A stretch of 32,367 nucleotides of DNA from Streptomyces lonarensis. GTDB taxonomy: Bacteria; Actinomycetota; Actinomycetes; Streptomycetales; Streptomycetaceae. The notes under the pieces are model-generated. The model was not told the origin of the DNA. It ran no database searches and saw nothing but the letters and a program-made list of their open reading frames with translations. Made by a program: the position numbers and the translations under genes. The stretch covers positions 1-32,367 of the forward strand of contig NZ_JAAVJD010000036.1 in the NCBI RefSeq assembly GCF_012033735.1. Direction: 5' to 3'. Shown here one piece after another: positions 23,430 to 32,298 of the stretch (positions are counted from its first letter, which is position 1; each line of letters begins with the position of its first letter).

Positions 23430-23891
23430 ATGGGCGAGTTCATCGCACCGGACGACCCGTCGTACGACGAGAGGGCGCGCACACTGGTACGCATCGGTCG
23501 CGAGGCGATCGCCGTCCCCGACGACCATCGACTCGACGCGTACTTCGCGCCCGATTTCGTCTTCCACGGTCCGGCGGGCGACATGAGCTACCCGCAACTG
23601 CGAGCGTTCTTCGCCTCGATGCGGGCCGCGTTCGAGGGGTTCTCCTGCGAACGCAGGACGCTGGTGAGCGAGGGCGCCTTCATCAGCGCCCGTACCAGCA
23701 TGGCGGGCCGCTTCACCGCACCGTTCGACGCCTCCCCCATCGGCACCCTGCCACCGACCGGACGGCCGATGCGCCTCGAACTGATCAACGTCTTCCGGTT
23801 CCATCCCGACGGCACACTCGCCGAGGAGTGGGTCCAGTACGACAACCTGGATTTTCTCCGCCAGCTCGGGGTCGACCTCGTCCGGCGTTGA
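23430..23891 (+). CDS. SnoaL-like (NTF2-fold) protein
   Basis: ATG 23430 with GAGGGAGGG upstream; 153 aa. The cone-fold pattern is visible: LDAYFAPDFVFHGPAGDMSY, then PQLRAFFASMRAAFEGFSCE, ARTSMAGRFTAPF, and RLELINVFRFHPDGTLAEEW. SnoaL-like proteins are small cyclases, isomerases or binding proteins of unclear specificity. The downstream XRE gene is convergent, so it is probably monocistronic. Confidence 0.8.
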   Translation: MGEFIAPDDPSYDERARTLVRIGREAIAVPDDHRLDAYFAPDFVFHGPAGDMSYPQLRAFFASMRAAFEGFSCERRTLVSEGAFISARTSMAGRFTAPFDASPIGTLPPTGRPMRLELINVFRFHPDGTLAEEWVQYDNLDFLRQLGVDLVRR

Positions 23892-24161
23892 TCAGCGCAC
23901 GGAGTCGGCGGCGCCTGCCGCACCGCGGGCCCGTTGCGTCCACCGCAGGAGCACACGGCGGGAGCGCGTCCCGGTGCGGTGCTGCGGGGCGCGGACCACC
24001 TCCTGCGGACTGCGCCGGAGCGGCGCCGCGTCTCGACCTCCGTGGCCTGCTCCGCGGTGGCCGGAGAGCTACGGGGCAGCTCTCCCGGTCGGGGCGGGAA
24101 CGGAAACCGCAGGTCGTCGAGCTCAGCCGCGGAGCCGACGGCACGCACTGCCGACACGGCC

Positions 24162-24962
24162 TCAGGCGCCGTCGCGGGGCGTGTAGAGCATGACCCAGTG
24201 GTCCCGCTCCGCGTCGTGCAGCATCTCGATGTCGAAGTGCAGCCAGCCGCGCCGCGGATGCCGGATGCGCTTGACGGCGGAACGCCACGCCCCGACCTCG
24301 CAGCGCTCCCAGAGGTCGCGGAACCGGCCGCTGACGGCGCCGAGTTCGGCGAGCAACCCCCGGAGGTGGGTGTCCTCGGGGTACCGGCTGAGCGCTGTGC
24401 GCAGCTCGGCCGCCGCGACGCGGGTGAACAGCTCCGCGCCCTCCTCGCCGAGCAGGTCTGCGAGCCCCGGCGCGGTGAAAGCCTGATAGGCGATGTTGCG
24501 CGCGTAGCGGCCGGTGCCACCGGTGAGCGGCGCGAGCAGTTCGGAGGCGGCGGCGTTGCCGGCGAGCAGGGTGAGACGCCCGTCGTGCACGGTTACCGGC
24601 ATGGTGCCGTCCAGCGCGTGGAGCACCCGCAGTAGCCCCGGGCGGATGACGGTGTCCGGCGACTCGATCTGCGGGGGTGACTCGCCGCCGAGCCGGAACA
24701 GATGGTCCCGTTCCGCACCGGAGAGCCCGAAGGCCCGGGCCAGCGCCTGGAGGACCTCTCGCGAGGGACGCACCGCACGGCCCTGTTCCAGCCGGGTGTA
24801 GTACTCCACGGAGATGCCGGCCACTTCCGAGAGTTCCTGACGCCGCAGCCCCGGTACGCGACGCCGGCGCACCCGTGGGTCCCCGGGCGCCACGGGCGGG
24901 CACATCGCCGCCCGCTGCCGACGCAGGTAGTCGCCGAGGTCCGTTCTTTCGCCGCTGAGCAC
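24162..24962 (-). CDS. XRE-family regulator with MmyB-like ligand-binding domain
   Basis: GTG 24962, 266 aa; longer upstream extensions are spurious. The N-terminal HTH (LGDYLRRQRAAM, VPGLRRQELSEVAGISVEYY, TRLEQGRAVRPSREVLQALA) is followed by the PAS-like MmyB domain (RLTLLAGNAAASELLAPLTG, RDLWERCEVGAWRSAVKRIR, HPRRGWLHFDIEMLHDAERD). These regulators are very common in actinomycetes and usually control a divergent SDR oxidoreductase, which is what lies at 25185. The 222-bp gap between them should hold the shared operator. Confidence 0.9.
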   Translation of the reverse strand: MLSGERTDLGDYLRRQRAAMCPPVAPGDPRVRRRRVPGLRRQELSEVAGISVEYYTRLEQGRAVRPSREVLQALARAFGLSGAERDHLFRLGGESPPQIESPDTVIRPGLLRVLHALDGTMPVTVHDGRLTLLAGNAAASELLAPLTGGTGRYARNIAYQAFTAPGLADLLGEEGAELFTRVAAAELRTALSRYPEDTHLRGLLAELGAVSGRFRDLWERCEVGAWRSAVKRIRHPRRGWLHFDIEMLHDAERDHWVMLYTPRDGA

Positions 24963-25184
24963 CCGTCCATTCTGCCCCGTGCGGGGCGAGGAGAGTGGCT
25001 CTGAGGGTGGTCCTGCCAGGACCGGTATCCACCGGGTCTCCCCCGGCGACGATCCGTGCCGCACATTCGGTGCAGGCGCCGCGCCCACCGGCGGTGCGCC
25101 GGACTCGGAGAGCAGCCCCGTCCAGGTCCGTCGCACCGTCCGGGCAGCTCGGCGCGCCTCGTTCGTCGAATCCAGGAGTGCGTG

Positions 25185-26105
25185 ATGCCCGAAGCGACCC
25201 GTACCGTCGTCATGACCGGAGCCACCGGAGGCCTCGGCTTCGAGGCTGCCCGAGAGGTTCTGCGCCGCAGTCCGGAGACGCACCTGGTGCTGCTGGCGCG
25301 TGAGGCCTCGGCGGCGCGCACCCTGCCGCGTCTCCTGGAGGTCTCCCCGCACGTCTCGACCGTCCCCGCGGACCTCGCCGGCAAGGCCTCGGTGGCAGCA
25401 GCGGCTGCTCGGGTGGAGGACCTGCTGGACGCGGGTACGGTCCCGCCGCTGGCTGGGATCGTCTGCAACGCGGGGGTCCACCTCTCGGACGCCCTGCACA
25501 CGAGCGAGGACGGCCATGAACTCACCTTCGCGGTGAACGTCCTGGCGACGCATCTGGTCCTGAGGCAGCTCCACCCGCACCTGCAGCCGTCCTCGCGCAT
25601 CGTCGTGACCGTCAGCGATGCCCATTTCGGCGACCTGCGCCACACCGGCGGCATCATGCCCCGGCCGCTCTGGCGGGGCCCGGAGGCGCTGTTCCGGCCC
25701 GGCGCCTACCCGCGGTCGCACCGGGTGCGTGCCGGAGGCCGACGCGCCTACGCGACGAGCAAGCTCGGCGGCATCCACCTGGTGCACGAGTGGGCCCGCC
25801 GGCTGCCCTCGGGCGTCGACATCGTCGCCTACAACCCGAGCCTGGTGACGGGGACCGGTCTCGCCGAGCGGATGGGCGGCCCCGGCCGGTGGGCGATGTC
25901 ACGGGTGGTGCCGATGTTTGCGGCGACCCCGCTCGTGGACACTCCGCCGCAGGCCGGCCGCAGGCTCGCCGATGTCGTGCTGGGCACGACGACTGCGCCG
26001 ACGGGTTCCTACGTCCACCGCGACCGCACCATGCGCTCCTCGGTCGAGTCGTACGATGCCGCGCGCGAGCAGGAGCTGTGGGCCTGGCTCGAACGGCAGG
26101 GGTGA
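25185..26105 (+). CDS. SDR-family oxidoreductase
   Basis: ATG 25185 with AGGAG upstream; 306 aa. TGATGGLG (11-18) is the NAD(P)-binding loop, CNAG follows the fourth strand, and Tyr189/Lys193 (YATSK) are catalytic. The length and GGRRAYATSKLGGIHLVHEW resemble the light-dependent protochlorophyllide reductase-like/retinol-dehydrogenase-like SDR branch. It is divergent from the XRE/MmyB gene, a recurrent actinomycete pair. The substrate is unknown. Confidence 0.88.
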   Translation: MPEATRTVVMTGATGGLGFEAAREVLRRSPETHLVLLAREASAARTLPRLLEVSPHVSTVPADLAGKASVAAAAARVEDLLDAGTVPPLAGIVCNAGVHLSDALHTSEDGHELTFAVNVLATHLVLRQLHPHLQPSSRIVVTVSDAHFGDLRHTGGIMPRPLWRGPEALFRPGAYPRSHRVRAGGRRAYATSKLGGIHLVHEWARRLPSGVDIVAYNPSLVTGTGLAERMGGPGRWAMSRVVPMFAATPLVDTPPQAGRRLADVVLGTTTAPTGSYVHRDRTMRSSVESYDAAREQELWAWLERQG

Positions 26106-26275
26106 CCGCCCGGGCTGGGGCGGGCGCCCGATCGGTACGGCCGCGACGCGGAGCGCACTGCTGCGGCCTGGGTGGCGCGTCACTGTCGCGGGTCGGGCCG
26201 ACGTGGTTGCGGGTCGCCCGGGCCGCCGGGGCATACTGCCGACAGTGGGCGGCGGCCGGTGAAGAGGTGGCAACG

Positions 26276-27220
26276 GTGGAGATCCTGCGTCTGGACAGCA
26301 ACGTCCCGACCGCTGTCGCGGACCTTCTCTCCCGGGTGTGCGAGCCGGTCCGGCTCCGGCCCGAGGCCGGTCTCCCGCTGCGGTCCCGCGCCGACCACTG
26401 GGAGGCCGGGGACTTCTCGTTCACCGAGCTGGCGCTGGACGGGTCCGTCGACCTGACGAGTGGCCCCGCCCACCACCGGATCGGGCTCCTGGCCGTGCAC
26501 AGCGGCCAGTTCGTGGACACCACCGGCGGCCGCCAGGACCTCTACCGCCCGGGGAGCGCGGTACTGGTGACCGACTGCGGGCTGCCCCGGACCGGAAGGG
26601 CACTGGAACTGCGCTGCACGGTCGCCACCTTCGACCCCGCCCTGCTGGGTGCGGCCGGCACGTCAGGTACGCAGGAGACGGCGCGGGTGGCCGGTGCCGG
26701 TGCGCCCGATCCAGCGCGGGGTCGGCAGGTCACCGCGGCCCTGGCGTATCTGCGGCACCACGTGCTGGCCGCGCCGGACGTGGACCCGCTCGCCGCCGCC
26801 ACGGGCATCCGGCACCTGGCCTCGGTGCTCGGCGTGATGCTGCCGGGGAAGCGGGGCGCCGGGAGCGACGGCGCGGACACCGAGACGTTGCAGCGGGCCA
26901 TGCGGTTCATCGAGGAGAACGCCCACCGGCCGATCTCGCTGCCCGAGATCGCCGAGGCGGCACAGGTGACCGCTCGCGCGGTGCAGTACGCCTTCAAACG
27001 CCACACGGCCGGCACTCCGCTCGGCTACCTGCGGCGCGTCCGGATCGGCCACGCACACCAGGAGCTGCGCGCCGCATCCCCCGAGGCCGGAAGCGTGGCG
27101 GAGATCGGGGCGCGGTGGGGCTTCTCCCACCCGGGCCGCTTCGCAGCCGCGTACCGCGCGGTCTACGGTTTCCCGCCTTCCCGCACGCTGCAGCAACCGC
27201 CGGTGGCACGGGCGCCCTGA
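26276..27220 (+). CDS. AraC-family transcriptional regulator
   Basis: GTG 26276 is chosen because AGAGGTGG lies five bases upstream; 314 aa. The N-terminal part is an AraC-binding-like-2 domain (DHWEAGDFSFTELALDGSVD, FVDTTGGRQDLYRPGSAVLV). The C-terminal double HTH is complete: MRFIEENAHRPISLPEIAEA, VTARAVQYAFKRHTAGTPLG and SVAEIGARWGFSHPGRFAAA. It follows the SDR gene in the same direction at 170 bp and may regulate it or itself. Confidence 0.87.
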   Translation: MEILRLDSNVPTAVADLLSRVCEPVRLRPEAGLPLRSRADHWEAGDFSFTELALDGSVDLTSGPAHHRIGLLAVHSGQFVDTTGGRQDLYRPGSAVLVTDCGLPRTGRALELRCTVATFDPALLGAAGTSGTQETARVAGAGAPDPARGRQVTAALAYLRHHVLAAPDVDPLAAATGIRHLASVLGVMLPGKRGAGSDGADTETLQRAMRFIEENAHRPISLPEIAEAAQVTARAVQYAFKRHTAGTPLGYLRRVRIGHAHQELRAASPEAGSVAEIGARWGFSHPGRFAAAYRAVYGFPPSRTLQQPPVARAP

Positions 27221-27556
27221 CCGTGGTGCGGTGTCGGAGACGGCGGGGGCGGCGAGGGGCGGCGGGTTCTGGGGGCGATGAAAGGCCGTCAGCCGCTGGC
27301 GACGAACTCGGCTGCGGCCGGGCGAAGAGAAGGACACCGTCCGATCACCCCCCGACGAGTCGTTCGCCGGCTGAACGAAAACGTTCACCGCCCCAGGCTC
27401 TGCGCGGCAATCGTCGACCGACTCACGTTCAACGCGCACGAACAGCTGAGGAGCCCTGCAGCGTCGCCGAAAGCCGTCGGCAGGTCGAGGCTCGGTGATC
27501 ACCGGTTGCTGCCCGAACGCATCGGCATACGCTGTCCGCCTTCGTGCTGAAGCCGC
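27221..27556. other. Unassigned 336 bp
   Basis: No gene is supportable. It contains the inverted repeat TGAACGAAAACGTTCA listed separately and a second CACGTTCA-like half-site nearby. Confidence 0.4.
27372..27387. promoter_or_regulatory. Palindromic operator-like site
   Basis: TGAACG (27372-27377) and CGTTCA (27382-27387) form a perfect palindrome around AAAA. A further ACGTTCA occurs at about 27424-27430. It looks like a binding site for a dimeric repressor. Neither flanking gene clearly uses it, so it may date from the lost gene before the dnaB remnant. Confidence 0.3.
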
Positions 27557-28083
27557 GTGCCCGAGCAGCGAGCGAGGAGACCCCTGGCTGACGACCCGGG
27601 TCTGCACGTCGGCGTCCTCGCCGGTGGAGCCCGCCCGACGGGGCGCCCCCTCCATGTGGTCCCGGAGGATACCTTCGATCCCGCCGCTCCGGGAGACGGG
27701 GTGCTCCGGAGCGCCCCGGATCTGCTGGAGGGTCAAGGGCAGGGCACCGCTGGGGTTGTCGACTCGCCCCGCCTCCCCGGCACGGGCCGCGGCGGCGCCC
27801 GGCACCGTCCGGTCTCCGGGAGTGCGACGGTGCGGACCGGGCCGCGGACCTGGTCCTGCTGCTGTACCGGGAGGACGTCCGGCGGACGCGCATTCCGCTG
27901 GCCGGTCGGGCCGAACTCACCGTCGCCGAGCACCGGCACGGCCTCACCGGGCGGCTGTTCCTCGCGCACCAGGGGCACTACGGCCGCTTCGTCGACCTCC
28001 CGGACGCCCCCTACTCCAGCGCGCACGGCACCGAGGAGGACCCCGGCGACGGCCCAGGAGCCGGCGGAGAGCTGCGGCCGTGA
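27557..28083 (+). pseudogene. dnaB: Replicative DNA helicase DnaB, C-terminal remnant
   Basis: From about 27840 one frame reads SGLRECDGADRAADLVLLLY, REDVRRTRIPLAGRAELTVA, EHRHGLTGRLFLAHQGHYGR and FVDLPDA, ending at TGA 28081-28083. This is the RecA-fold C-terminus of DnaB (LSDLRESG..E.DADVVILLHRED, then VAKHRNGPT and FQGHYSRF in the family). Upstream, RRPLADDPGLHVGVLA in another frame matches the RPLYIDDSPG region. Between them the sequence is shortened and frameshifted, and the N-terminal and Walker A parts are missing. It is a decayed fragment, perhaps from a plasmid or phage-borne helicase. Confidence 0.7.
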
Positions 28084-28117
28084 ACGCGGTGGACCGGTGC
28101 CGGTCGGCGGTGGAGCT

Positions 28118-29569
28118 TCAGGAGGCCGGGCCGGTCGTGGGGCGGCGGCTCGGTACCGCGGGGTCCGAGGCGTGGCAGGGCTCGGACGCGGCTGTCGGCG
28201 AGGCCGGCGACTGAGGAGCGGGGCGGGGTCGGGCGGTCAGCCTCCGGACGCGGGCTGAGCAGGCGAGAAGCAGCGCGAGCGCGGCCTGTCCCAGGGCGCA
28301 GCAGGCAAGGAGGAGCCCGGCACCGCCGCCGTCCTCCGCGAGGCGCGGGACCAGCGTGCCGGCTGCCTCGGCGAGCCGGCCGTGGTCCTGGAAGCCGCGG
28401 TCGGCGAGGAAGCCGCCCAGCACGACGGCAGGGGGGAACAGGCCCTGTCCGAGGAGTCGGCGTGCCCCGAACACGGTCGCCTGGATGTCCGTGGGGGTTC
28501 GTTCCTGCCAGACGGCGGTGGCGTGGGCGTTGGAGATCTGCACGCACGCCTGGTTGAGGAGTTGTGCGAGGAACCACAGCAGCGGGACCGCTGTGAGGGC
28601 CAGCCCGAGCCGACCGAGGAGGGCCCCGGCGGCGATGGCGGTGACGACGGCGGCGAACCGGCTGCCGCGATCGCCGAGGGTCAGCATGGCGATCGCACCG
28701 AGCAGGAGGCCAACGGGGCCGGCGACGGTGAAAGCCGCCAGGTTCCGTTCCTCGGTGCCGGCGGTGGAGGAGGAGACGACGTAGACGGTGACGACGGCGG
28801 TGGCCAGTCCGGCGAAGAGGTTGACGCCGGCGTACGCAGCTTGCAGGCGGCGGAAGCCGGAGTGGCCGAGGATGAAGCGGAACCCGCGCAGCGCGCCCGC
28901 GAACGGTCGCAACCGACGGTTGCGCCCGCTCTCCCGGCCGACGGACGGCCAGCGGACGGCGGCGGCCATGGCCCCTGCTGCCGCGAAGGTCACGGCTTCG
29001 AAGGCGAAGACGGCGGCGGGCGTCACCACGGTGTGGAGCGCGGCGCCGATGACGGGGCCGGAGACGGTGGGGATCGTCTCGATCAGCGAGGTGAAGCCGT
29101 TGACGCGGCTGAGGTCGCGCTCGGCGCGGAGTTGCCGGACGGTTGCTGCCAGCGTGGTGGACAGGGCCGCTTTCACCACACCGGCCAGGAAGACCAGCAG
29201 CAGGATCGTCCAGTACTCGGCGTCGCCCTCGTCGGTGAACCGCCACACCTGCCAGGCGAGCAGCAGGGAGAGGAGGCTCAGGGTCACGTTGCCGACGCAG
29301 ACGACCTGACGGCGGGTGAAGTGGTCGCTGACCGCACCGGCCACCGGCGCGAGGTAGATGGAGCCCAGGGTGCTCGCCCCCACGATGAGGGCGAGCGCGG
29401 AGGCGTCGCCGGTCTCGGTGTACACCGTGAGGGCGAGGCAGAACGCCGCGGCGCTGGAGCCGAGCAGGGAGACCAGTTGACCGCCCCACAGGACCCCGAA
29501 CGCTCGGGAGCTGCTGGGTGGACGGGCGGGGCGTGGTCGCGCGGCGGGGGTGTCGGCGGTGTCGGGCAC
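28118..29569 (-). CDS. MFS transporter (enterobactin-exporter/DHA3-like)
   Basis: GTG 29569 with GAGGAG upstream; 483 aa, about 12 TM helices. It begins FGVLWGGQLVSLLGSSAAAF, the typical start of DHA3-type MFS exporters. The loop 2-3 motif is GAVSDHFTRRQVVCVGN. The central loop is basic (RESGRNRRLRPFAGALRGFR) and the tail is polar and cytoplasmic. Such proteins export drugs, siderophores or peptides by proton antiport in the inner membrane. No biosynthetic or regulatory partner is adjacent. Confidence 0.88.
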   Translation of the reverse strand: MPDTADTPAARPRPARPPSSSRAFGVLWGGQLVSLLGSSAAAFCLALTVYTETGDASALALIVGASTLGSIYLAPVAGAVSDHFTRRQVVCVGNVTLSLLSLLLAWQVWRFTDEGDAEYWTILLLVFLAGVVKAALSTTLAATVRQLRAERDLSRVNGFTSLIETIPTVSGPVIGAALHTVVTPAAVFAFEAVTFAAAGAMAAAVRWPSVGRESGRNRRLRPFAGALRGFRFILGHSGFRRLQAAYAGVNLFAGLATAVVTVYVVSSSTAGTEERNLAAFTVAGPVGLLLGAIAMLTLGDRGSRFAAVVTAIAAGALLGRLGLALTAVPLLWFLAQLLNQACVQISNAHATAVWQERTPTDIQATVFGARRLLGQGLFPPAVVLGGFLADRGFQDHGRLAEAAGTLVPRLAEDGGGAGLLLACCALGQAALALLLACSARVRRLTARPRPAPQSPASPTAASEPCHASDPAVPSRRPTTGPAS

Positions 29570-29965
29570 TGGCTCCTCGTCCGGGGAGACGGCTGGGGGT
29601 GGCGGTCGAGGAGGTTACCCGTGACCCGGATGCGGCACGGGCGGACGGGGAACTGCGGCCTGCCGGCAGCCCCTCTTCGGCCGGGAGCCGCCGCCGGCGC
29701 GGGGTGTGTGCGGGTCCGGGCGGCGGATCGGTCACGGGGATGACACCGCGCCCGGCGTGAGGTGCCGTCAAGAGGCTCCCACCCCCGCGTGTTGCGGGCC
29801 GGGAGCGCACGCGGAATGCGGCGCACGCTCAAGTCAGGGCGTTGCCAACGATCTGACCTGCTGTGATGTCGCGCCGTCAGGGGCCGGTGGCGGCCGATGC
29901 AGGCGGCGACGCTTTCGCACATCTGATCGTGCACGCTTTGTCCGGATCGGGGTAGGCGCACCGCC
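29570..29965. other. Divergent intergenic region, 396 bp
   Basis: It should hold the promoters of the MFS gene and of the gene at 29966. A bulged hairpin (GCTCCC 29775-29780 with GGGAGC 29801-29806, inner CCCGC/GCGGG) is visible. No gene is supportable. Confidence 0.45.
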
Positions 29966-30367
29966 ATGTACGAGGACGATGTGGTGGAACTGGCGATAGA
30001 AGCGGACAGCGTCCGCCAGCAGATGGCCGACGGGAACCTGGCGGTGGACGCGGGCGATCGGGCGGCACTGACCTCGATACAACGGATGTGCACCCTGGGG
30101 TACAGCGCCGCGGCGCCCGAGAACTTCGACGAGTACCTCGCTCTCGATCTGCGCCGGGCGGCTCGCTGCTCGGGCCACGACCCGGCGCAGAAGCCGGTCG
30201 GGACGGTGATCCGCCACGCGGCCGAGCTGGTGGAGGCGGGGTGCAACCCCCACACCGTGCTCAACGCTCTCGCGCCGCTGGTCGAACCCGCCACGGTCGA
30301 GGAGCAGGCCGCCGCGGACGCGACGGCGCCACGGGAGGCCCCCGCCCCGCTCGACGAGGCGGGCTGA
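29966..30367 (+). CDS. Hypothetical protein, 133 aa
   Basis: ATG 29966, soluble and acidic. It is mainly helical: MYEDDVVELAIEADSVRQQM, AALTSIQRMCTLGYSAAAPE, KPVGTVIRHAAELVEAGCNP, HTVLNALAPLV, then an Ala/Glu/Pro-rich disordered tail. There is no TM segment and no family I recognise. Codon bias and a lone promoter region support it as a real gene. It is convergent with 30609-31265 across a good terminator. Confidence 0.6.
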   Translation: MYEDDVVELAIEADSVRQQMADGNLAVDAGDRAALTSIQRMCTLGYSAAAPENFDEYLALDLRRAARCSGHDPAQKPVGTVIRHAAELVEAGCNPHTVLNALAPLVEPATVEEQAAADATAPREAPAPLDEAG

Positions 30368-30544
30368 CCCGGGACCGACGACAGCGGCCGGGAGCCCGCG
30401 CCCGTCCCGGCCGTGCACCGCGGCGGGAATGTGGGCCCCTGGCGGGTGGGCGCACCCGCGGCGGCGGTGGGGCTCCCGCCATGGAGTCCTGACGGGTTCG
30501 ACCCGCCCCCACGCGCGCGGACGGCCGGGGGCCGCTTCGTCCAC

Positions 30545-30570
30545 GGGCTCCCGGCTCCGGCCGGGAGCCC
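30545..30570. terminator. Bidirectional terminator hairpin
   Basis: GGGCTCCCGG (30545-30554) and CCGGGAGCCC (30561-30570) form a perfect 10-bp stem with a 6-nt loop between two convergent genes. Confidence 0.65.
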
Positions 30571-30608
30571 GCAGCGGCCCGGGCCGTGACGACCCGCCTC
30601 GTCGCGGT

Positions 30609-31265
30609 TCACTCCGCCCCGTCCAGCAACGGGTTGTACCGCAGCCGGGTCGCGCGCTCCACACTCGCGGTGGAGGCGCAGAGTCCGAGCAGGGTGTTGA
30701 GCCACCAGGGCAGGGCCACCGGTGAGTCGAACGTACCGAAGCGTTCCGCGACGGGAGGCACCTGCGAGAGGGCCTCGGCGAGCTGCGGGACCGCCAGGCC
30801 GATCGGGATCAGCAGCATCAGCAGGGAGACGGCGGCGACAAGCCGGCTGAGTCCGGGACGGGAACGCCCGAAACGGGCCCGGCGCCCCTCGGCGGACCGG
30901 GCCTCCGCCACCAGGCGGCGCTCCGCCCCGTCGTGCCCGACGTAGTGGCAGCGGCGCAGACCGAAGGAGGTCGGGACGACCTCGATCGTTCCGCCGTGCA
31001 CGGGGAAGACCGCGGGCAGGGTGGAGGTGGCCTGCTGCCGCCCGTCGGCGTAGAGCTGGGCCTTCCCCTTGCCGTCCTCGGTCGCCAGCCGTTGCCAGTG
31101 GGGCACGTCCACCGAGTAGGTGGTGGGTCGCCCGTCCTCGCCGGTGACGGCGATGTGGAACAGCGCGCGGGAGAGCGGCTGCCACCAGCGGTAGCCGCGG
31201 AGCGCGCGGCCGTCGCCCGGCCTCACCCGGCCGACGGCGCGTCGCCTCTGTCGTTGGTTGAGCAT
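30609..31265 (-). CDS. Membrane-anchored protein of unknown function, 218 aa
   Basis: ATG 31265. The N-terminal 140 residues are soluble and beta-rich (LSRALFHIAVTGEDGRPTTY, YSVDVPHWQRLATEDGKGKA, QLYADGRQQATSTLPAVFPV, GTIEVVPTSFGLRRCHYVGH). They are followed by a basic stretch (EGRRARFGRSRPG) and two TM helices (LVAAVSLLMLLIPIGLAVPQ and ALPWWLNTLLGLCASTASVE), ending ATRLRYNPLLDGAE. No named domain is recognised. It is divergent from a MerR gene with 280 bp between them and may be its target. Confidence 0.65.
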   Translation of the reverse strand: MLNQRQRRRAVGRVRPGDGRALRGYRWWQPLSRALFHIAVTGEDGRPTTYSVDVPHWQRLATEDGKGKAQLYADGRQQATSTLPAVFPVHGGTIEVVPTSFGLRRCHYVGHDGAERRLVAEARSAEGRRARFGRSRPGLSRLVAAVSLLMLLIPIGLAVPQLAEALSQVPPVAERFGTFDSPVALPWWLNTLLGLCASTASVERATRLRYNPLLDGAE

Positions 31266-31462
31266 CTCGGTTCGGGCTCCCTGTCGTGGCACGACGGTGG
31301 GGCAGGCGACACGGGGCGCCCGCGCGGCGGGTTCCGGGCGCCTGCCGGGGCGCGGCTCCTCCGGTGGGTCCGTGCCCATTGCAGGGTGTGCCCCGGGGGC
31401 AGGGTCAAGGCGAGGTGCGATCGGGGCCCCGGGCCTGGGGCACGCGCTGTGGGGAGGGGGGT

Positions 31463-31481
31463 TGCCCCTGCCCCAGGGGCA
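31463..31481. promoter_or_regulatory. Palindrome upstream of the merR-type gene
   Basis: TGCCCCT and AGGGGCA around GCCCC form a perfect 19-bp dyad, the size of typical MerR operators, 65 bp before the MerR start and in the divergent promoter region. It could be the regulator's binding site or a simple GC hairpin. Confidence 0.35.
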
Positions 31482-31545
31482 CGGTGTGGAGTGGGGCCTG
31501 CGGGCCGACGCCCGAGCGGAGCGAACCGGAGAAGGAGTGGACCGG

Positions 31546-32298
31546 ATGGCGTGGAGCACTCAGCAGCTGGCTGATCTCGCCGGAACCACCGTCAAGGCGG
31601 TGCGCCACTATCACGCGGTGGGTCTGCTCGATCTGCCACGGCGGTCGGCCAACGGCTACAAGCAGTACGAGGTCCTCCACCTGGTCCGGCTGATGCAGAT
31701 CCGGCGGCTGAGCGACCTCGGCGTCCCGCTGTCGGCGATCCCGCACATGGACGAGGGGGGTGCGACATCGCGCGAGGCACTCCGGGAGCTCGACGCGGAG
31801 CTGGAGGCCACGGTCGCCCGGCTGAACCGGGTGCGCGCCGAGCTCGAGGGGCTGCTGCACCACGAGGCACCGGCGTACCTGCCGCCCGCCTTCGCACCGC
31901 TGGCCGGCGGACTGACAGCGCGGCAGCGCTCCCTGCTGATGGTGTACTCCTCCGTTCTCAGCGAGGACTCGCTCGCTGAGTTTCGGAAGCTGCTCCAGGA
32001 GCCCGACGCGTCGGCGGAGCAGTTCGAGGTGCTCCCGGCCGACGCGGACGACGCGACGATCGAGCTCCTCGCGCAGCGCATGCTCCCGCCGCTGCTGCGC
32101 TCGCGCGAGGAGGCGCCGTGGTCGAAGGCGCCCGCGGCCGACGCTCCCGCGGGTGAGGAGGACGCCGCCGCGGTCATGGCGGAGGCGGTCCTGCAGCTGT
32201 ACAACCCGGCCCAGATGCGGGTGCTGCGGAGGTTGAGCGCTCTGCTGCGCGAGGCGGAGGAAGGCGAGGGGCCGGCGTCCGGGCGGTCCGGCCGCTGA
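31546..32298 (+). CDS. MerR-family transcriptional regulator
   Basis: ATG 31546, with GAAGGAG eight bases upstream; 250 aa. The MerR HTH and wing are clear: STQQLADLAGTTVKAVRHYH, AVGLLDLPRRSANGYKQYEV, LHLVRLMQIRRLSDLGVPLS. A dimerisation helix follows (LRELDAELEATVARLNRVRA). Residues 120-235 form an extra helical domain resembling the TipAS/TOBE-less sensor region of actinomycete MerR regulators; the ligand is unknown. The neighbouring divergent membrane protein is its likely target. Confidence 0.85.
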   Translation: MAWSTQQLADLAGTTVKAVRHYHAVGLLDLPRRSANGYKQYEVLHLVRLMQIRRLSDLGVPLSAIPHMDEGGATSREALRELDAELEATVARLNRVRAELEGLLHHEAPAYLPPAFAPLAGGLTARQRSLLMVYSSVLSEDSLAEFRKLLQEPDASAEQFEVLPADADDATIELLAQRMLPPLLRSREEAPWSKAPAADAPAGEEDAAAVMAEAVLQLYNPAQMRVLRRLSALLREAEEGEGPASGRSGR

